64,000 nucleotides of DNA from Nocardia ignorata NBRC 108230 (GCF_001612905.1 NZ_BDBI01000025.1:62001-126000); one strand, 5' to 3'. Positions 8,963-17,792 are shown, numbered from the stretch's first letter. Numbers and translations are program-made. The notes: a model not told the origin generated them from the sequence alone.

Positions 8963-8993
8963 AGCCTGCAGTCTCCCCCTGATGGAGACTCAA
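8963..8993 (-). promoter_or_regulatory. MerR-type autoregulatory promoter/operator
   Basis: Reading the minus strand, TTGAGT (8993-8988) and CAGGCT (8968-8963) are separated by exactly 19 bp. The spacer carries the dyad AGTCTCC-N7-GGAGACT (8970-8990). An overlong spacer holding a dyad is the hallmark of MerR-regulated promoters. The -10 ends 8 bases before the merR ATG, so the transcript would be leaderless. Confidence 0.7.
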
Positions 8994-9093
8994 CCCGACA
9001 CCACGTCCGGCAGTAGACACGACGAGCCGCACCACCCGATCGCGAAATCGGGGGTCGAGTGCTGAGCGCGGAGCCGTTGGTTCCCTGAGATGC

Positions 9094-10347
9094 CTACTTC
9101 GGATCCCGCTCCGGGAGAGGGCGTTCGGGGATGGTGGGGCGGCCGAGGGGGGTGCGAACCCGCCGCTTGGCCGTCGTGTAGACCTGGGTGGTTTCGGCGG
9201 CCACCACGTCCCAGGCGAAGTCGGCGGTGAGGCGTTCGCGGGCGGTGTAGGCGCGGTCCTGGGCGGTGAGCGGGTCGTCGAGGACGGCGCGGGTGGCGTC
9301 GACCAGGCCGTCGATGTCGGCGGGGGCGAAGGAGGCGCCGGTGACGCCGTCGATCACCGCTTCGCCGAGTCCGCCCGCGGTGGAGGCGATCAGGGGTACG
9401 CCTGCGGCGGCCGCCTCGAGGGCGACGATGCCGAACGGTTCGTAGCGGCTGGGCAGGACGATCGCGTCGGCGCCGTGCAACCAGCCGAGCAGTTCGGTGT
9501 GGCCGAGATTGCCGACGAAGTTGACGGCGCGCGCCACCCGGTGCACGCGAGCACGTTCGCGCAGCCAGTCGAACTGAGTGCCGATCCCGGCGACGGTGAG
9601 GGTGGTCCCGGGGTGCGCGCGCCGGATCCTCGGCAGCGCGGCGATCGCGTCCTGCACACCCTTCTCGTACTCGAGCCTGCCCACATACAGCAGCCGGGGT
9701 GGTCCGGAGCGGGGTGCGCGCGGCCGGAACGTCCACGACGTGACGTCGATGCCGTTGCGGATCACCGTGATCGGCGGAAGTTCGGGTCCGTAGAGCCGCT
9801 CCACCTCGTCCTGCATGGATGTCGAGCAGGTGATGAGCTGATCGGATTCGTTGGCGAGCCACCACTCCACCGAGTGCACCTGCCGGTTCACCCGCCCCGA
9901 CACCCAGCCGCTGTGGCGCCCGGCCTCGGTGGCGTGAATGGTCGACACGAGCGGCACGTCGTAGAACTCGGCGAGCGCGATCGCCGGGTGGGCGACGAGC
10001 CAGTCGTGGGCGTGCACCACATCGGGCGTCCAGCCGTCACCGACGCCGGGTTTGCCGAGCGCGACGCCCGCGCGCACCATCGCGTGCCCCATGGCCAGCG
10101 TCCAGGCGAGCATGTCCTCGCCGAAGTCGAAGCACGGCGGGTCCTCGGCGACCGCGACGACGAGAACACCGTCGGCGATATAGGAATGGGTCGGGTGGGT
10201 GAGCGAATCGGTGCCGGTGGGCCTGCGGGCGAGCACGACCACTTCGTGCCCGGCCGCGGCCAGTTCGACGGCCAGGTGATGCACATGCCGACCGAGCCCA
10301 CCGACCACGACCGGCGGGTACTCCCACGACACCATCAAAATCTTCAT
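9094..10347 (-). CDS. GT-B glycosyltransferase, Rv3032-like alpha-1,4-glucosyltransferase
   Basis: A 417-residue retaining glycosyltransferase of the GT4/GT5 type. It starts MKILMVSWEYPP with the donor-loop GGLGRHV, has HAHDWLV near 111, and carries the E-x7-E signature in PSRYEPFGIVALEAAAAG near 310. ATG 10347 overlaps the GH57 stop as ATGA, so the genes are translationally coupled. M. tuberculosis Rv3032 elongates the alpha-1,4-glucan of methylglucose lipopolysaccharide and also contributes to glycogen, and the gene order here is the same. Cytosolic. Confidence 0.88.
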   Translation of the reverse strand: MKILMVSWEYPPVVVGGLGRHVHHLAVELAAAGHEVVVLARRPTGTDSLTHPTHSYIADGVLVVAVAEDPPCFDFGEDMLAWTLAMGHAMVRAGVALGKPGVGDGWTPDVVHAHDWLVAHPAIALAEFYDVPLVSTIHATEAGRHSGWVSGRVNRQVHSVEWWLANESDQLITCSTSMQDEVERLYGPELPPITVIRNGIDVTSWTFRPRAPRSGPPRLLYVGRLEYEKGVQDAIAALPRIRRAHPGTTLTVAGIGTQFDWLRERARVHRVARAVNFVGNLGHTELLGWLHGADAIVLPSRYEPFGIVALEAAAAGVPLIASTAGGLGEAVIDGVTGASFAPADIDGLVDATRAVLDDPLTAQDRAYTARERLTADFAWDVVAAETTQVYTTAKRRVRTPLGRPTIPERPLPERDPK

Positions 10348-11882
10348 GACGATCCTTCGGCGACCGACGGGACGGCGGTCGGCAACCGCCGTGCGTCCAG
10401 ACCTGGGAAGAGTCCGTCGGCCGCGCTCCATCCTGCCGCGAGACGGGTCGCTTTGGCGAACTGACCGGCACCGATCGCCTCGGCGAGTTCGCGGACGGCG
10501 TGCGCGTGTTCGTGGGCGCGGTCGCGCGCGTAGCCCGCGGCGGAGTCCTTGCTGACCATGAACGCCCAGTCGCTGGACACCGTGAGGATCGCTTCGCGCA
10601 GCAGTTGATCGGCGACCGGATCGCGCAGCGCACCGTCGCGGCGCACCTTGTCGAGGGTGTCCAGGGCCAGCCGAACCACGTCGGCGTTGAGCTCGACGAG
10701 GTCGGCCACCTGATCACCCGCCCACACCCGCCAGTCCTTGCCGGAACCCCATGACGAGTCGTTGAGCTGCACGGGTTCGCCCACGAACCCCTTCGCGCGG
10801 GCATCGGCGAGCGTGCCTACGGTGACTCCGGCCTCGGGCAGCGCGCGCAGCACCTGCTCGAGCCACTGGGGTCCCTCGTGCCACCAGTGGCCGAACAGTT
10901 CGGTGTCGAACGCGGCGACCACGAGCGCGGGCCTGCCGATCCGTTCGGACTCCTCGAGCAGCCGCGCGCGCACGGTCTCGACGAAGTCGGCGACATCGCG
11001 GGTGACGGCTTCGGCGGCGAGTTCGGGATCGTAAGGGGCCTTGTCAGGACCGGCGACCGTTTTGCCGGTGACCCGCGACGGCTTGAGTCCCGTCGCATGG
11101 TCGTAGTGGTGGAAATCGCGGTACGCGCTCTGGCCCGGATAACCCTGTTTGGGCGACCACACGCGGTAACTCACCTGCAGATCGCGACCGAAGGCGACCA
11201 CATCGGCGTCGCGCACCGGCCTGCCGAGGCTGGTGTCGCCGCGCAGCGACGGTCCGTCGACCATGAAATGCGTCACACCGGCGGCGTCGTAACCGAGTTC
11301 CATGCCCGGCGTGTAACCGCATTCGGGCGCCCAGATTCCCGTGGGGGTGGTGCCCCAGCGCAACCGCGCGTCGGCGAGGCCTTCGGTCAGCTGGTACTGA
11401 CGCAGGCGCGGGTCGAGCAGCGGCTGGAAGGGATGCGCGAGCGGCCCGCCGAGCAGTTCGATGGCGTCGGCGTCGATCAGCGAACGCCAGACCGGCGCGC
11501 TGCCGTGCCGCCAGTCCTGCTCGAAATCGGCGAGAGCCGTTGCGGCGAGCCGGTGTTCGTGCCTGCCGAGCGCCACATTGCCCGCCATGGCTGCCTCGTC
11601 GGCGCGCAACTGCCAGTTGCCGAGCCAGTGATGCATGCCCGCCAGACAGTGCGGGTCGTCGAGCTGGGCGGCGAGCACCGGGGTGATACCCAGGCTCAGC
11701 AGATGTGAGCGGCCTTCGGCGGCAAGGGTTTTCAGCGCCCGGACCAGGGGAAGATAGGACGCGGCCCAGGACTGGTACAGCCATTCCTCACCCACCGGCC
11801 AGCGCCCGTGATGGGCCAGCCAGGGCAGATGCGAGTGCAGGACGAGCGTGAACTGACCCGGCACGAAGCGAGAGTCGGTCAA
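10344..11882 (-). CDS. GH57 1,4-alpha-glucan branching-type enzyme, Rv3031-like
   Basis: A 512-residue GH57 protein with a C-terminal DUF1957 region. The N-terminal LVLHSHLPWLAHHGRWPVGE holds the metal/substrate His motif. WAPECGY (near 188) carries the catalytic Glu and FDTELFGHWWHEGP (near 325) the catalytic Asp. It starts at TTG 11882, overlapping the preceding stop as TTGA, after GAAGGCAAGG. The mycobacterial counterpart Rv3031 is proposed to branch the MGLP glucan. The lack of a signal peptide fits a cytosolic enzyme. Family secure; branching rather than hydrolysis is inferred from context. Confidence 0.88.
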   Translation of the reverse strand: MTDSRFVPGQFTLVLHSHLPWLAHHGRWPVGEEWLYQSWAASYLPLVRALKTLAAEGRSHLLSLGITPVLAAQLDDPHCLAGMHHWLGNWQLRADEAAMAGNVALGRHEHRLAATALADFEQDWRHGSAPVWRSLIDADAIELLGGPLAHPFQPLLDPRLRQYQLTEGLADARLRWGTTPTGIWAPECGYTPGMELGYDAAGVTHFMVDGPSLRGDTSLGRPVRDADVVAFGRDLQVSYRVWSPKQGYPGQSAYRDFHHYDHATGLKPSRVTGKTVAGPDKAPYDPELAAEAVTRDVADFVETVRARLLEESERIGRPALVVAAFDTELFGHWWHEGPQWLEQVLRALPEAGVTVGTLADARAKGFVGEPVQLNDSSWGSGKDWRVWAGDQVADLVELNADVVRLALDTLDKVRRDGALRDPVADQLLREAILTVSSDWAFMVSKDSAAGYARDRAHEHAHAVRELAEAIGAGQFAKATRLAAGWSAADGLFPGLDARRLPTAVPSVAEGSS

Positions 11883-12667
11883 CGCCTTGCCTTCTCGGCG
11901 ATCGCGACCAAGTCCAGGCTGGCATCGATATCGCCTTCACGCAGGTCGAAATCGTCGATGGTCACGGCGGCGACGTCGGCGGTGAGGTCGGCGGGCCAGG
12001 GCTCACCGGCGAGGGCGCGCTCGATCTGGGCGTCGATGAACGACCCACCGTGCTTGGCGTCCAGCGCTTTCAGGGCTTCACCGTGGTGCACGCCGAGCAT
12101 CCGCGACACCGTGAAACCGGCCTCGACCAGCAGTTCGGTGAGTTCGGCGGCGTTGAGTTCGCGCGTGTGGAACGGGTTGAGCGGGGTGTCGCGACCGGGG
12201 GAGAAGGTGATGCGGTTCGGGGTGCTGACGAGCAGCCGTCCGCCCGGGCGCAGCACGCGCAGGCATTCGCGCAGGAACTGCGCCTGGTCCCACAGATGCT
12301 CGATGACCTGGAAGTTCACCACCACGTCGACCGATTCGTCGTCGAGCGGGAGGTCGGCGAGGTTGCCCTGGATCATCTCCACGCGCGGGTAGCGCGCGCG
12401 TACGTGCGCGACGGCACCCTCGTCGTAGTCCACGCCGATCACCCGCTGGGCGACCCCGGCGATCATGTCCGCGCCGTAGCCCTCGCCCGAGCCCGCCTCG
12501 AGCACGGTCTTGCCCGCGCAGTGTTCCAGCAGCCGGGCGTAGGCGATCTCGTGCCGACGGAACCAGTAGTTCTCCTCGGCGATACCCGGCACCGTCCGCT
12601 CACCGGTCAGCGGCAGTGGGTCATGTGTTGCGTCCACCGGTGCGGCAGGGATCACAGCCTCGCTCAT
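11879..12667 (-). CDS. SAM-dependent methyltransferase, Rv3030-like
   Basis: A 262-residue class I methyltransferase: N-terminal GERTVPGIAEENYWFRRHE, motif I LEAGSGEGYGAD near residue 52, acidic GVDYDEGAV, and VVNFQVIEHLWD near 113. The frame is open far upstream, but ATG 12667 matches where the family begins. TAACGT lies 7 bases before this ATG, suggesting a leaderless start. It is first in a coupled three-gene unit with the GH57 enzyme and the glucosyltransferase. Rv3030 is a proposed O-methyltransferase for methylglucose lipopolysaccharide; the position methylated cannot be read from sequence. Confidence 0.85.
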   Translation of the reverse strand: MSEAVIPAAPVDATHDPLPLTGERTVPGIAEENYWFRRHEIAYARLLEHCAGKTVLEAGSGEGYGADMIAGVAQRVIGVDYDEGAVAHVRARYPRVEMIQGNLADLPLDDESVDVVVNFQVIEHLWDQAQFLRECLRVLRPGGRLLVSTPNRITFSPGRDTPLNPFHTRELNAAELTELLVEAGFTVSRMLGVHHGEALKALDAKHGGSFIDAQIERALAGEPWPADLTADVAAVTIDDFDLREGDIDASLDLVAIAEKARR

Positions 12668-12848
12668 GGCCTCGACGTTACTGGTACCGATGGTCCGCTC
12701 CTGAGCCAGGGACCTGTTGCACAAGTAGGTTACCCACCGGTAACTTAGCGTAGGGTACTGTTCCCCTCTGAGCACCCACACGGACGTACGGCCCAGCTCG
12801 TGCGGCCCACCACTCACGTGTAACCCAGAAGGAGGTCGACGAAGACCG
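12668..12848. promoter_or_regulatory. Divergent promoter region between the MGLP trio and fixAB
   Basis: The 181-base gap carries an inverted repeat GTTACC-CACC-GGTAAC at 12729-12744. TAGGGT at 12751-12756 is a possible -10 box for fixA. AAGGAGG at 12829-12835 is a strong but rather distant ribosome binding site (13 bases) for fixA. The dyad is well placed for a regulator acting on both directions; no regulator is identified. Confidence 0.4.
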
Positions 12849-13634
12849 ATGCCGAACATCGTCGTACTCATCAAGCAGGTCCCCGACACCTGGTCCGAGC
12901 GCAAGCTGACCGATGGTGACTACACCCTCGACCGTGAGGCCGCCGACGCCGTCCTCGACGAGATCAACGAGCGCGCCGTCGAGGAAGCGCTGCTGATCAA
13001 GGAGGCCCAGGGCGGCGAGGTCACCGTGCTGGCCGCCGGTCCGGATCGCGCCACCGAGGCCATCCGCAAGGCGCTGTCCATGGGTGCCGACAAGGCCATC
13101 CACATCAACGACCCGGCCATCCACGGCTCCGACGCCGTGCAGACCGCCTGGGTGCTCGCCGGTGCGCTCGGCCAGGTCGAGGGCGTCGAGCTGGTCATCG
13201 CCGGCAACGAGTCCACCGACGGCCGCGCGGGTGCGGTCCCGGCGATCATCGCCGAGTACCTCGGCATCCCGCAGCTCACCCACCTGCGCAAGCTCACCGT
13301 CGACGGCGACAAGATCACCGGCGAGCGCGAGACCGACGAGGGTGTGTTCAAGCTCGAGGCCACCCTGCCCGCGATCGTCTCGGTGAACGAGAAGATCAAC
13401 GAGCCGCGCTTCCCGTCCTTCAAGGGCATCATGGCCGCGAAGAAGAAGGAAGTTCAGGTCTTCACCCTCGCCGACCTGGGCATCGACCCGTCGACCGTCG
13501 GTGTGGCCAACGCGGGCACCGCGGTCACCGCCGCCACCCCGAAGCCCGCTCGCACCGCGGGCGAGAAGATCGCGGACGAGGGCGAGGGCGGCAACCAGAT
13601 CGCCACCTACCTCATCGGCCAGAAGATCATCTGA
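12849..13634 (+). CDS. fixA: Electron transfer flavoprotein beta subunit
   Basis: A 261-residue EtfB/FixA protein. It begins PNIVVLIKQVPDTW, as the family does, and has the ETF beta signature region VEEALLIKEAQGGEVTVLAAG near 45, AMP-site residues in ATEAIRKALSMGADKAIHI, and IAGNESTDGRAGAVPAI near 120. With EtfA it accepts electrons from acyl-CoA and related dehydrogenases and passes them to the respiratory chain. It lies 37 bases upstream of fixB and diverges from the MGLP trio, as fixA (Rv3029c) does in mycobacteria. Confidence 0.95.
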   Translation: MPNIVVLIKQVPDTWSERKLTDGDYTLDREAADAVLDEINERAVEEALLIKEAQGGEVTVLAAGPDRATEAIRKALSMGADKAIHINDPAIHGSDAVQTAWVLAGALGQVEGVELVIAGNESTDGRAGAVPAIIAEYLGIPQLTHLRKLTVDGDKITGERETDEGVFKLEATLPAIVSVNEKINEPRFPSFKGIMAAKKKEVQVFTLADLGIDPSTVGVANAGTAVTAATPKPARTAGEKIADEGEGGNQIATYLIGQKII

Positions 13635-13671
13635 TCCGGACCGTCCGAGAACTTCCCTAGGAGAAAGAACA

Positions 13672-14628
13672 ATGGCTGAAGTACTTGTGCTCGTCGAGCA
13701 CGCCGACGGTGCCGTCAAGAAGGTCAGCACCGAACTGCTCACCGCCGCACGCGCGCTCGGCACCCCGGCCGCCGTCGTGACCGGTGCCCCCGGCACCGCC
13801 GACAAGCTGGCCGCCGCCCTGGCCGCCGCGGGCGCCGAGAAGATCTACGTCGCCGAGGGCGACGAGGTCGAGAGCTTCCTGGTCACCCCGAAGGTCGACG
13901 TGCTCGCCTCGCTGGTCGAGTCCGCCGCCCCCGCCGCCGTGATCGTCGCCGCCACCGCCGAGGGCAAGGAGGTGTCGGGCCGCCTCGCCGCGCGCATCGG
14001 CTCCGGTCTGCTCGTCGACGTCATCGGCGTCAACGGTGACGGTTCGGCCGTGCACTCCATCTTCGGTGGCGCGTTCACCGTCGACGCCAAGGCCACCGGC
14101 GACGTGCCGGTGATCTCGGTGCGCCCCGGCTCCATCGAGGCCGCCCCGCAGGCCGGCGCCGGTGAGCAGGTCGCCGTGGCCGTGCCCGCGCAGGAAGAAG
14201 GCGTCGTCAAGGTCGTCTCCCGTGAGCCGGTCGTCGCCGGTGACCGTCCGGAGCTCACCGAGGCGAGCATCGTCGTCTCCGGTGGTCGCGGTGTCGGTTC
14301 CGCCGACAACTTCTCGGTCGTCGAGGCGCTGGCCGACTCGCTCGGTGCCGCCGTCGGTGCCTCGCGTGCCGCCGTCGACTCGGGCTACTACCCGGGCCAG
14401 TTCCAGGTGGGCCAGACCGGTAAGACGGTCTCCCCGCAGCTCTACATCGCCCTCGGCATCTCCGGTGCCATCCAGCACCGCGCGGGCATGCAGACCTCGA
14501 AGACCATCGTCGCGGTCAACAAGGACGAAGAGGCTCCCATCTTCGAGATCGCCGACTACGGCATCGTGGGCGACCTGTTCAACGTCGCCCCGCAGTTGAC
14601 CGACGCCGTCAAGTCCCACAAGGGCTAG
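13672..14628 (+). CDS. fixB: Electron transfer flavoprotein alpha subunit
   Basis: A 318-residue EtfA/FixB protein starting at ATG 13672 after AGGAGAAAG. The N-terminal domain is Ala-rich and beta-like. The C-terminal FAD-binding domain reads VVSGGRGVGSADNF, GAAVGASRAAVDSGYYP and GQTGKTVSPQLYIALGISG, where the Arg, Ser and Thr residues contact FAD, followed by IQHRAGMQTSKTIVAVNKD. It is the partner of the preceding fixA. A strong intrinsic terminator follows at 14641, so the operon appears to end here. Confidence 0.95.
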   Translation: MAEVLVLVEHADGAVKKVSTELLTAARALGTPAAVVTGAPGTADKLAAALAAAGAEKIYVAEGDEVESFLVTPKVDVLASLVESAAPAAVIVAATAEGKEVSGRLAARIGSGLLVDVIGVNGDGSAVHSIFGGAFTVDAKATGDVPVISVRPGSIEAAPQAGAGEQVAVAVPAQEEGVVKVVSREPVVAGDRPELTEASIVVSGGRGVGSADNFSVVEALADSLGAAVGASRAAVDSGYYPGQFQVGQTGKTVSPQLYIALGISGAIQHRAGMQTSKTIVAVNKDEEAPIFEIADYGIVGDLFNVAPQLTDAVKSHKG

Positions 14629-14640
14629 GCGCGTCCGCTG

Positions 14641-14686
14641 ACTCGCCAGATCTGTCGTCGAGAGACGTCAGGTCTGGCGAGTTTTG
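14641..14686 (+). terminator. Intrinsic terminator of fixAB
   Basis: A near-perfect 17-bp hairpin: ACTCGCCAGATCTGTCG (14641-14657) pairs with 14666-14682 with two mismatches, then a short T tract (TTTTG). It begins 12 bases after the fixB stop. Confidence 0.85.
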
Positions 14687-14700
14687 CGTTTTCCGCTGCG

Positions 14701-14706
14701 TAGCAT
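14701..14706 (+). promoter_or_regulatory. Candidate -10 box giving a leaderless uma2 transcript
   Basis: TAGCAT (TANNNT pattern) ends exactly 7 bases before ATG 14713, placing +1 on the start codon. It directly follows the fixAB terminator, so an independent promoter is needed here. Confidence 0.5.
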
Positions 14707-14712
14707 GGGGAC

Positions 14713-15363
14713 ATGGCCATGCCGAGCGTCGATCGCCCTGATCTTCCCGAGTCGATGACCTGGGAGGAACTGGAGGAGCTACCTGAGGAGATTGCTGCTC
14801 AGATCGAGCTGTGGGAGGGGCGTGTGGTCTTCGTGCGCCGCGGGCCCGGTGAGCATCAAACTGCCACGCGTCGTCTGACCAACGAACTCGAACTCAGCGC
14901 CCGGCGTGAGATGTCCACGCACCCTGACCGGTGCTGGCGGGTGAATCTCGAGACGAACGTATTTTTCGGCTCCACCGGAAAGTCGGATTTCGTGACGCCG
15001 GACTTCCTCGTGCACCGCTGCCTGTCACCGGGCTCCGATGTCCGTGCCTCCGACACTGTTCTGGTCGGGGAAGTATTGTCGCCGTCCAATACCCCGGCCG
15101 ACATAGAAGCGAAGAAGGCGCGCTACGCGGGCGCCGGCATCCCTTCGTACTGGGAAGTGGACCTGACCAAGGACCTCACCGGTATCGGCGCCCTGCGCGT
15201 GTACATCCTCGAAACCGGCCACGCGCAACTTCCCCCCGGCGTTCGTCCACTCCGCAACGCGAACTATCTGCTGGCGGGGGAGTGGGCTCGCGGTTCCGCG
15301 CCAGGTATCTCCTTCCCGTACCCCTTCCCCATCGAAATCGATTGGCTGTCCTTGGTTTTCTGA
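14713..15363 (+). CDS. Uma2 family (PD-(D/E)XK nuclease-fold) protein
   Basis: A 216-residue Uma2/DUF820 protein. It shows the family sequence of HQTATRRL, a nuclease-fold Asp in FVTPDFLVHR (near 98), VGEVLSPSNTPADIEAKKARYAGAGIPSYW (near 116-140, holding the catalytic Glu and Lys), then a beta-rich tail. Uma2 proteins are abundant in actinobacteria and cyanobacteria; their biological role is unknown although the fold is that of restriction-type endonucleases. Probably leaderless. It lies between fixB and the Rv3027c-like gene, in a stretch absent from the mycobacterial arrangement. Confidence 0.85.
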   Translation: MAMPSVDRPDLPESMTWEELEELPEEIAAQIELWEGRVVFVRRGPGEHQTATRRLTNELELSARREMSTHPDRCWRVNLETNVFFGSTGKSDFVTPDFLVHRCLSPGSDVRASDTVLVGEVLSPSNTPADIEAKKARYAGAGIPSYWEVDLTKDLTGIGALRVYILETGHAQLPPGVRPLRNANYLLAGEWARGSAPGISFPYPFPIEIDWLSLVF

Positions 15364-15382
15364 CTCGGCGAGCCAGTAGCGC

Positions 15383-15826
15383 TCACCGTATTTCGAGGGC
15401 CATCCAGTGCTCCGGGTTTCTCAGCGGCTCGAAGCCGAGTTTCTCGTAGACGCCGTGGGCGTCGTGGGTGGCGAGCATGATGCGGCGCAGGCCGTAGGGG
15501 GCGAGGTGGTCGCGGACTGCGGTGACCAGGGCTGTGCCGAGGCCCTTGCCTCGGACCGAGCGGTCGACGTACACGTCGCAGAGCCAGGCGAAGGTCGCAC
15601 GGTCGGTGACGACCCGGGCGTAGGCCACCTGCTCGCCCGAACCACTGTCGTAGACACCGAAATTGAGGGAACCGGCCATCGCGCTGTCCTGCTTCTCCCG
15701 CGTTCTGCCCTTCGCCCAGTACGAGTCGGTGGACAGCCAGGTGTGGACACGTCCCGCGTCGATGCGGGCGGTGTCGGTGGAGACTTCGTAGCCGGAGGGG
15801 AAGTCGGGGGTGAGCGGATCCGTCAT
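15383..15826 (-). CDS. GNAT family N-acetyltransferase
   Basis: A 147-residue single-domain acetyltransferase. The acetyl-CoA pyrophosphate loop is VDRSVRGKGLGTALV (near 88-102) and motif B is HDAHGVYEKLGFEPL near the C-terminus. ATG 15826 is chosen because the frame upstream is low-complexity, translates poorly and lies in the divergent promoter region of the kinase gene. The opening SGYEVSTDTARIDAGRVHTWLSTDSYW resembles small uncharacterised GNATs. The substrate is unknown. Confidence 0.8.
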   Translation of the reverse strand: MTDPLTPDFPSGYEVSTDTARIDAGRVHTWLSTDSYWAKGRTREKQDSAMAGSLNFGVYDSGSGEQVAYARVVTDRATFAWLCDVYVDRSVRGKGLGTALVTAVRDHLAPYGLRRIMLATHDAHGVYEKLGFEPLRNPEHWMALEIR

Positions 15827-15914
15827 GGTCGGAAGGCTGTCAGGTTCGGTGGTGGTCGGTCGAGGGCGTAGGAATTCGATTGACGGCAGGAGTCGGCGTC
15901 GGCAGGGTGAGTTG

Positions 15915-16922
15915 ATGGTGTCGGGTGGATTGCCTGTGGAGTTGCCGTCGGCGATCGAGGAGACGGTTCGTGCGGTGTTCGGTGCGGCCGGTGCGCGGTG
16001 GATCGACGAGTTGCCGGACGTCGTGGCCGGGCTGGCCGAGCGGTGGGGGCTCAGCGAGTTCACCGCGCCGTTCGGCGGCGGAACGCACGCCTACGTCGCC
16101 GGGGCCAGGCGCGACGACGGACGGCAGGCCGTGCTGAAGGTGCCGATGGTCGACGAGGAGAACATCGCCGAGGCGACCGCCTTGTACGCCTACGACGGTG
16201 ACGGCGCTGTCCGGCTGCTCGAATTCGACCCCGCCACCGGTGCGATGCTGCTCGAATGGGCTTTCCCCGGAACGGAATTGCTCACCCAGCCCGGCTTCCC
16301 GAGCCTCGAGGGTCGGCCGGAGAACGCGGCGAAGGTGAAGTCGGCATGCGAGCTGTACCGCAGGCTCCGCCGACCAGCGCCTGCCGTTCCCGACAGCTTT
16401 CCGGCCTTCCCCGCCGCGACCGACGTCATAGACGGCCTCCGCACCCGACTCACCGACCCTGCTGTGGCGCAAGAGATCTCACCATCTCTACGGACGTTGG
16501 TGGAGCGCTGGTGCATCACACTGAGCGAGCCGGAAGGTCCCCTGTTGATCGTCAACCGCGACACCCACCTCGGCAATATCGTTGCCGCCGAACGCGAACC
16601 ATGGCTTCTGATCGACCCGAAACCGTGCCTCGGCGAAGCATCCTTCGACGCGGGCTTCCTCCTGATGATCCAGACCCAGTCCGACCCGACCCCCGAGCAC
16701 GCCGACACGGTGATCGCCACCACGGCAGCAGCACTCGACGTAGACCCCGAACGCGCCCGCGGCTGGGCCCTGGTCCGCACCGTCGAGGAACTCACCTGGG
16801 CCCTCGAAGACAACGACCCGGAAATGCGCGATCTCCACGCCGCAGTCGCCAACGCACTGGCGCGACTCCCGTTCACGCTCCCCGATGGCGACGGACCGTC
16901 CGCCACCATCGCCAAAACTTGA
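15915..16922 (+). CDS. Aminoglycoside/hydroxyurea phosphotransferase-like kinase
   Basis: A 335-residue protein resembling the APH(6)/hydroxyurea antibiotic resistance kinase family. The N lobe has FGGGTHAYVA and the ATP-site Lys in AVLKVPMVDEENIAEA. In the C lobe the Brenner-type loop reads NRDTHLGNIV (near 215), where the usual leading His is Asn but the catalytic Asp and metal Asn remain. The metal motif is LLIDPKPCLGEASFD. ATG 15915 follows AGGGTGA. Real substrates of such housekeeping members are usually unknown, so resistance should not be assumed. Its stop is immediately adjacent to the convergent lysR stop, forming TGATCA. Confidence 0.75.
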   Translation: MVSGGLPVELPSAIEETVRAVFGAAGARWIDELPDVVAGLAERWGLSEFTAPFGGGTHAYVAGARRDDGRQAVLKVPMVDEENIAEATALYAYDGDGAVRLLEFDPATGAMLLEWAFPGTELLTQPGFPSLEGRPENAAKVKSACELYRRLRRPAPAVPDSFPAFPAATDVIDGLRTRLTDPAVAQEISPSLRTLVERWCITLSEPEGPLLIVNRDTHLGNIVAAEREPWLLIDPKPCLGEASFDAGFLLMIQTQSDPTPEHADTVIATTAAALDVDPERARGWALVRTVEELTWALEDNDPEMRDLHAAVANALARLPFTLPDGDGPSATIAKT

Positions 16923-17792
16923 TCAGTGCTCGTGGAGCGCGTCGAGCAGGGTGCGCACGATCGGATTCTCCCGAGCGTCCTCACGCAACACCGCCGACAC
17001 CGGGATCCGCAGCCGGTGGTCGGTGAGGTCGAGGGTGAGCAGGCCCTTGGTGGGTCCTTCGTAGAGGATCGTCCAGGACTCCGGGCGGTTGAGTAGCTCC
17101 ATGGTCGCTGTGTGGTCGGGTGGGATCGGGGGGCCGAAGGTGGGGCCGGTCGGGAGGTCGGCGAAGGCCGAGCGGATGAGTGTGTGCAACAACACCTGCT
17201 CCTGTTCCGGGGGGAGAAGCAGGGGGTAGGGGCTGAGTTCGGCGAGGGTCACCGCGCCGCGTTCGGCGAGCGGATGACTGCTGGAGATGGCGATCACGAG
17301 GTCCTCCACCCACAGCTGTTCCACGGCCAGACCGGGCTGCTCCACGCTCCCGCGGATCAGGGCCAGATCGCAGTCACCGTCGGCGACGGCGGTGATCCGC
17401 TGACGGAACGGTTTGATGACGTATTCGATCTCGGCGTCGGGGTGCGCGGCGCGCGCGGTGGCGATCGCGGACAGCGACGGCGCCGCGAAAGACATGTTGG
17501 CGGCCAACCGAATTCGCGGCCCGGTGGTGCGCACGGCCGCCCGGATCGCCGACTCGAGACTCAGCATCTGCTTGGCCAGGGGGAGCAGTCGCAGCGTCGC
17601 TTCGGTGGGTACAACGGCCCGGGTGGTCCGCTCGAAAAGCTGGGCGCCGAGGTCGCGTTCCAAGCGCGCGATCTGGTGGCTGATGGCCGACTGGGAGATG
17701 AAGCAGCGGCTCGCCGCACGGCTGAAACTGAGCTCTTCGCAGACCGCCACGAAGTACGAAAGTTGACGCAGTTCCACCCGCTGACCTCCCAT
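16923..17792 (-). CDS. LysR family transcriptional regulator
   Basis: A 289-residue LTTR. The N-terminal helix-turn-helix reads LRQLSYFVAVCEELSFSRAASRCFISQSAISHQIARLERDLGAQLFERTTRAV; the periplasmic-binding-like effector domain occupies residues 90-285. The start is ATG 17792, or GTG 17777 six codons in. It diverges from the type II NADH dehydrogenase gene across a 121-base AT-rich gap, the usual arrangement for an LTTR controlling its neighbour, so it probably regulates that gene. The effector is unknown. Confidence 0.88.
   Translation of the reverse strand: MGGQRVELRQLSYFVAVCEELSFSRAASRCFISQSAISHQIARLERDLGAQLFERTTRAVVPTEATLRLLPLAKQMLSLESAIRAAVRTTGPRIRLAANMSFAAPSLSAIATARAAHPDAEIEYVIKPFRQRITAVADGDCDLALIRGSVEQPGLAVEQLWVEDLVIAISSSHPLAERGAVTLAELSPYPLLLPPEQEQVLLHTLIRSAFADLPTGPTFGPPIPPDHTATMELLNRPESWTILYEGPTKGLLTLDLTDHRLRIPVSAVLREDARENPIVRTLLDALHEH

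Noticed and set aside
15915..16922. Annotating the kinase as an aminoglycoside resistance gene
   Set aside because: Similarity is at the superfamily level and the leading His of the catalytic loop is Asn; the substrate is not shown.
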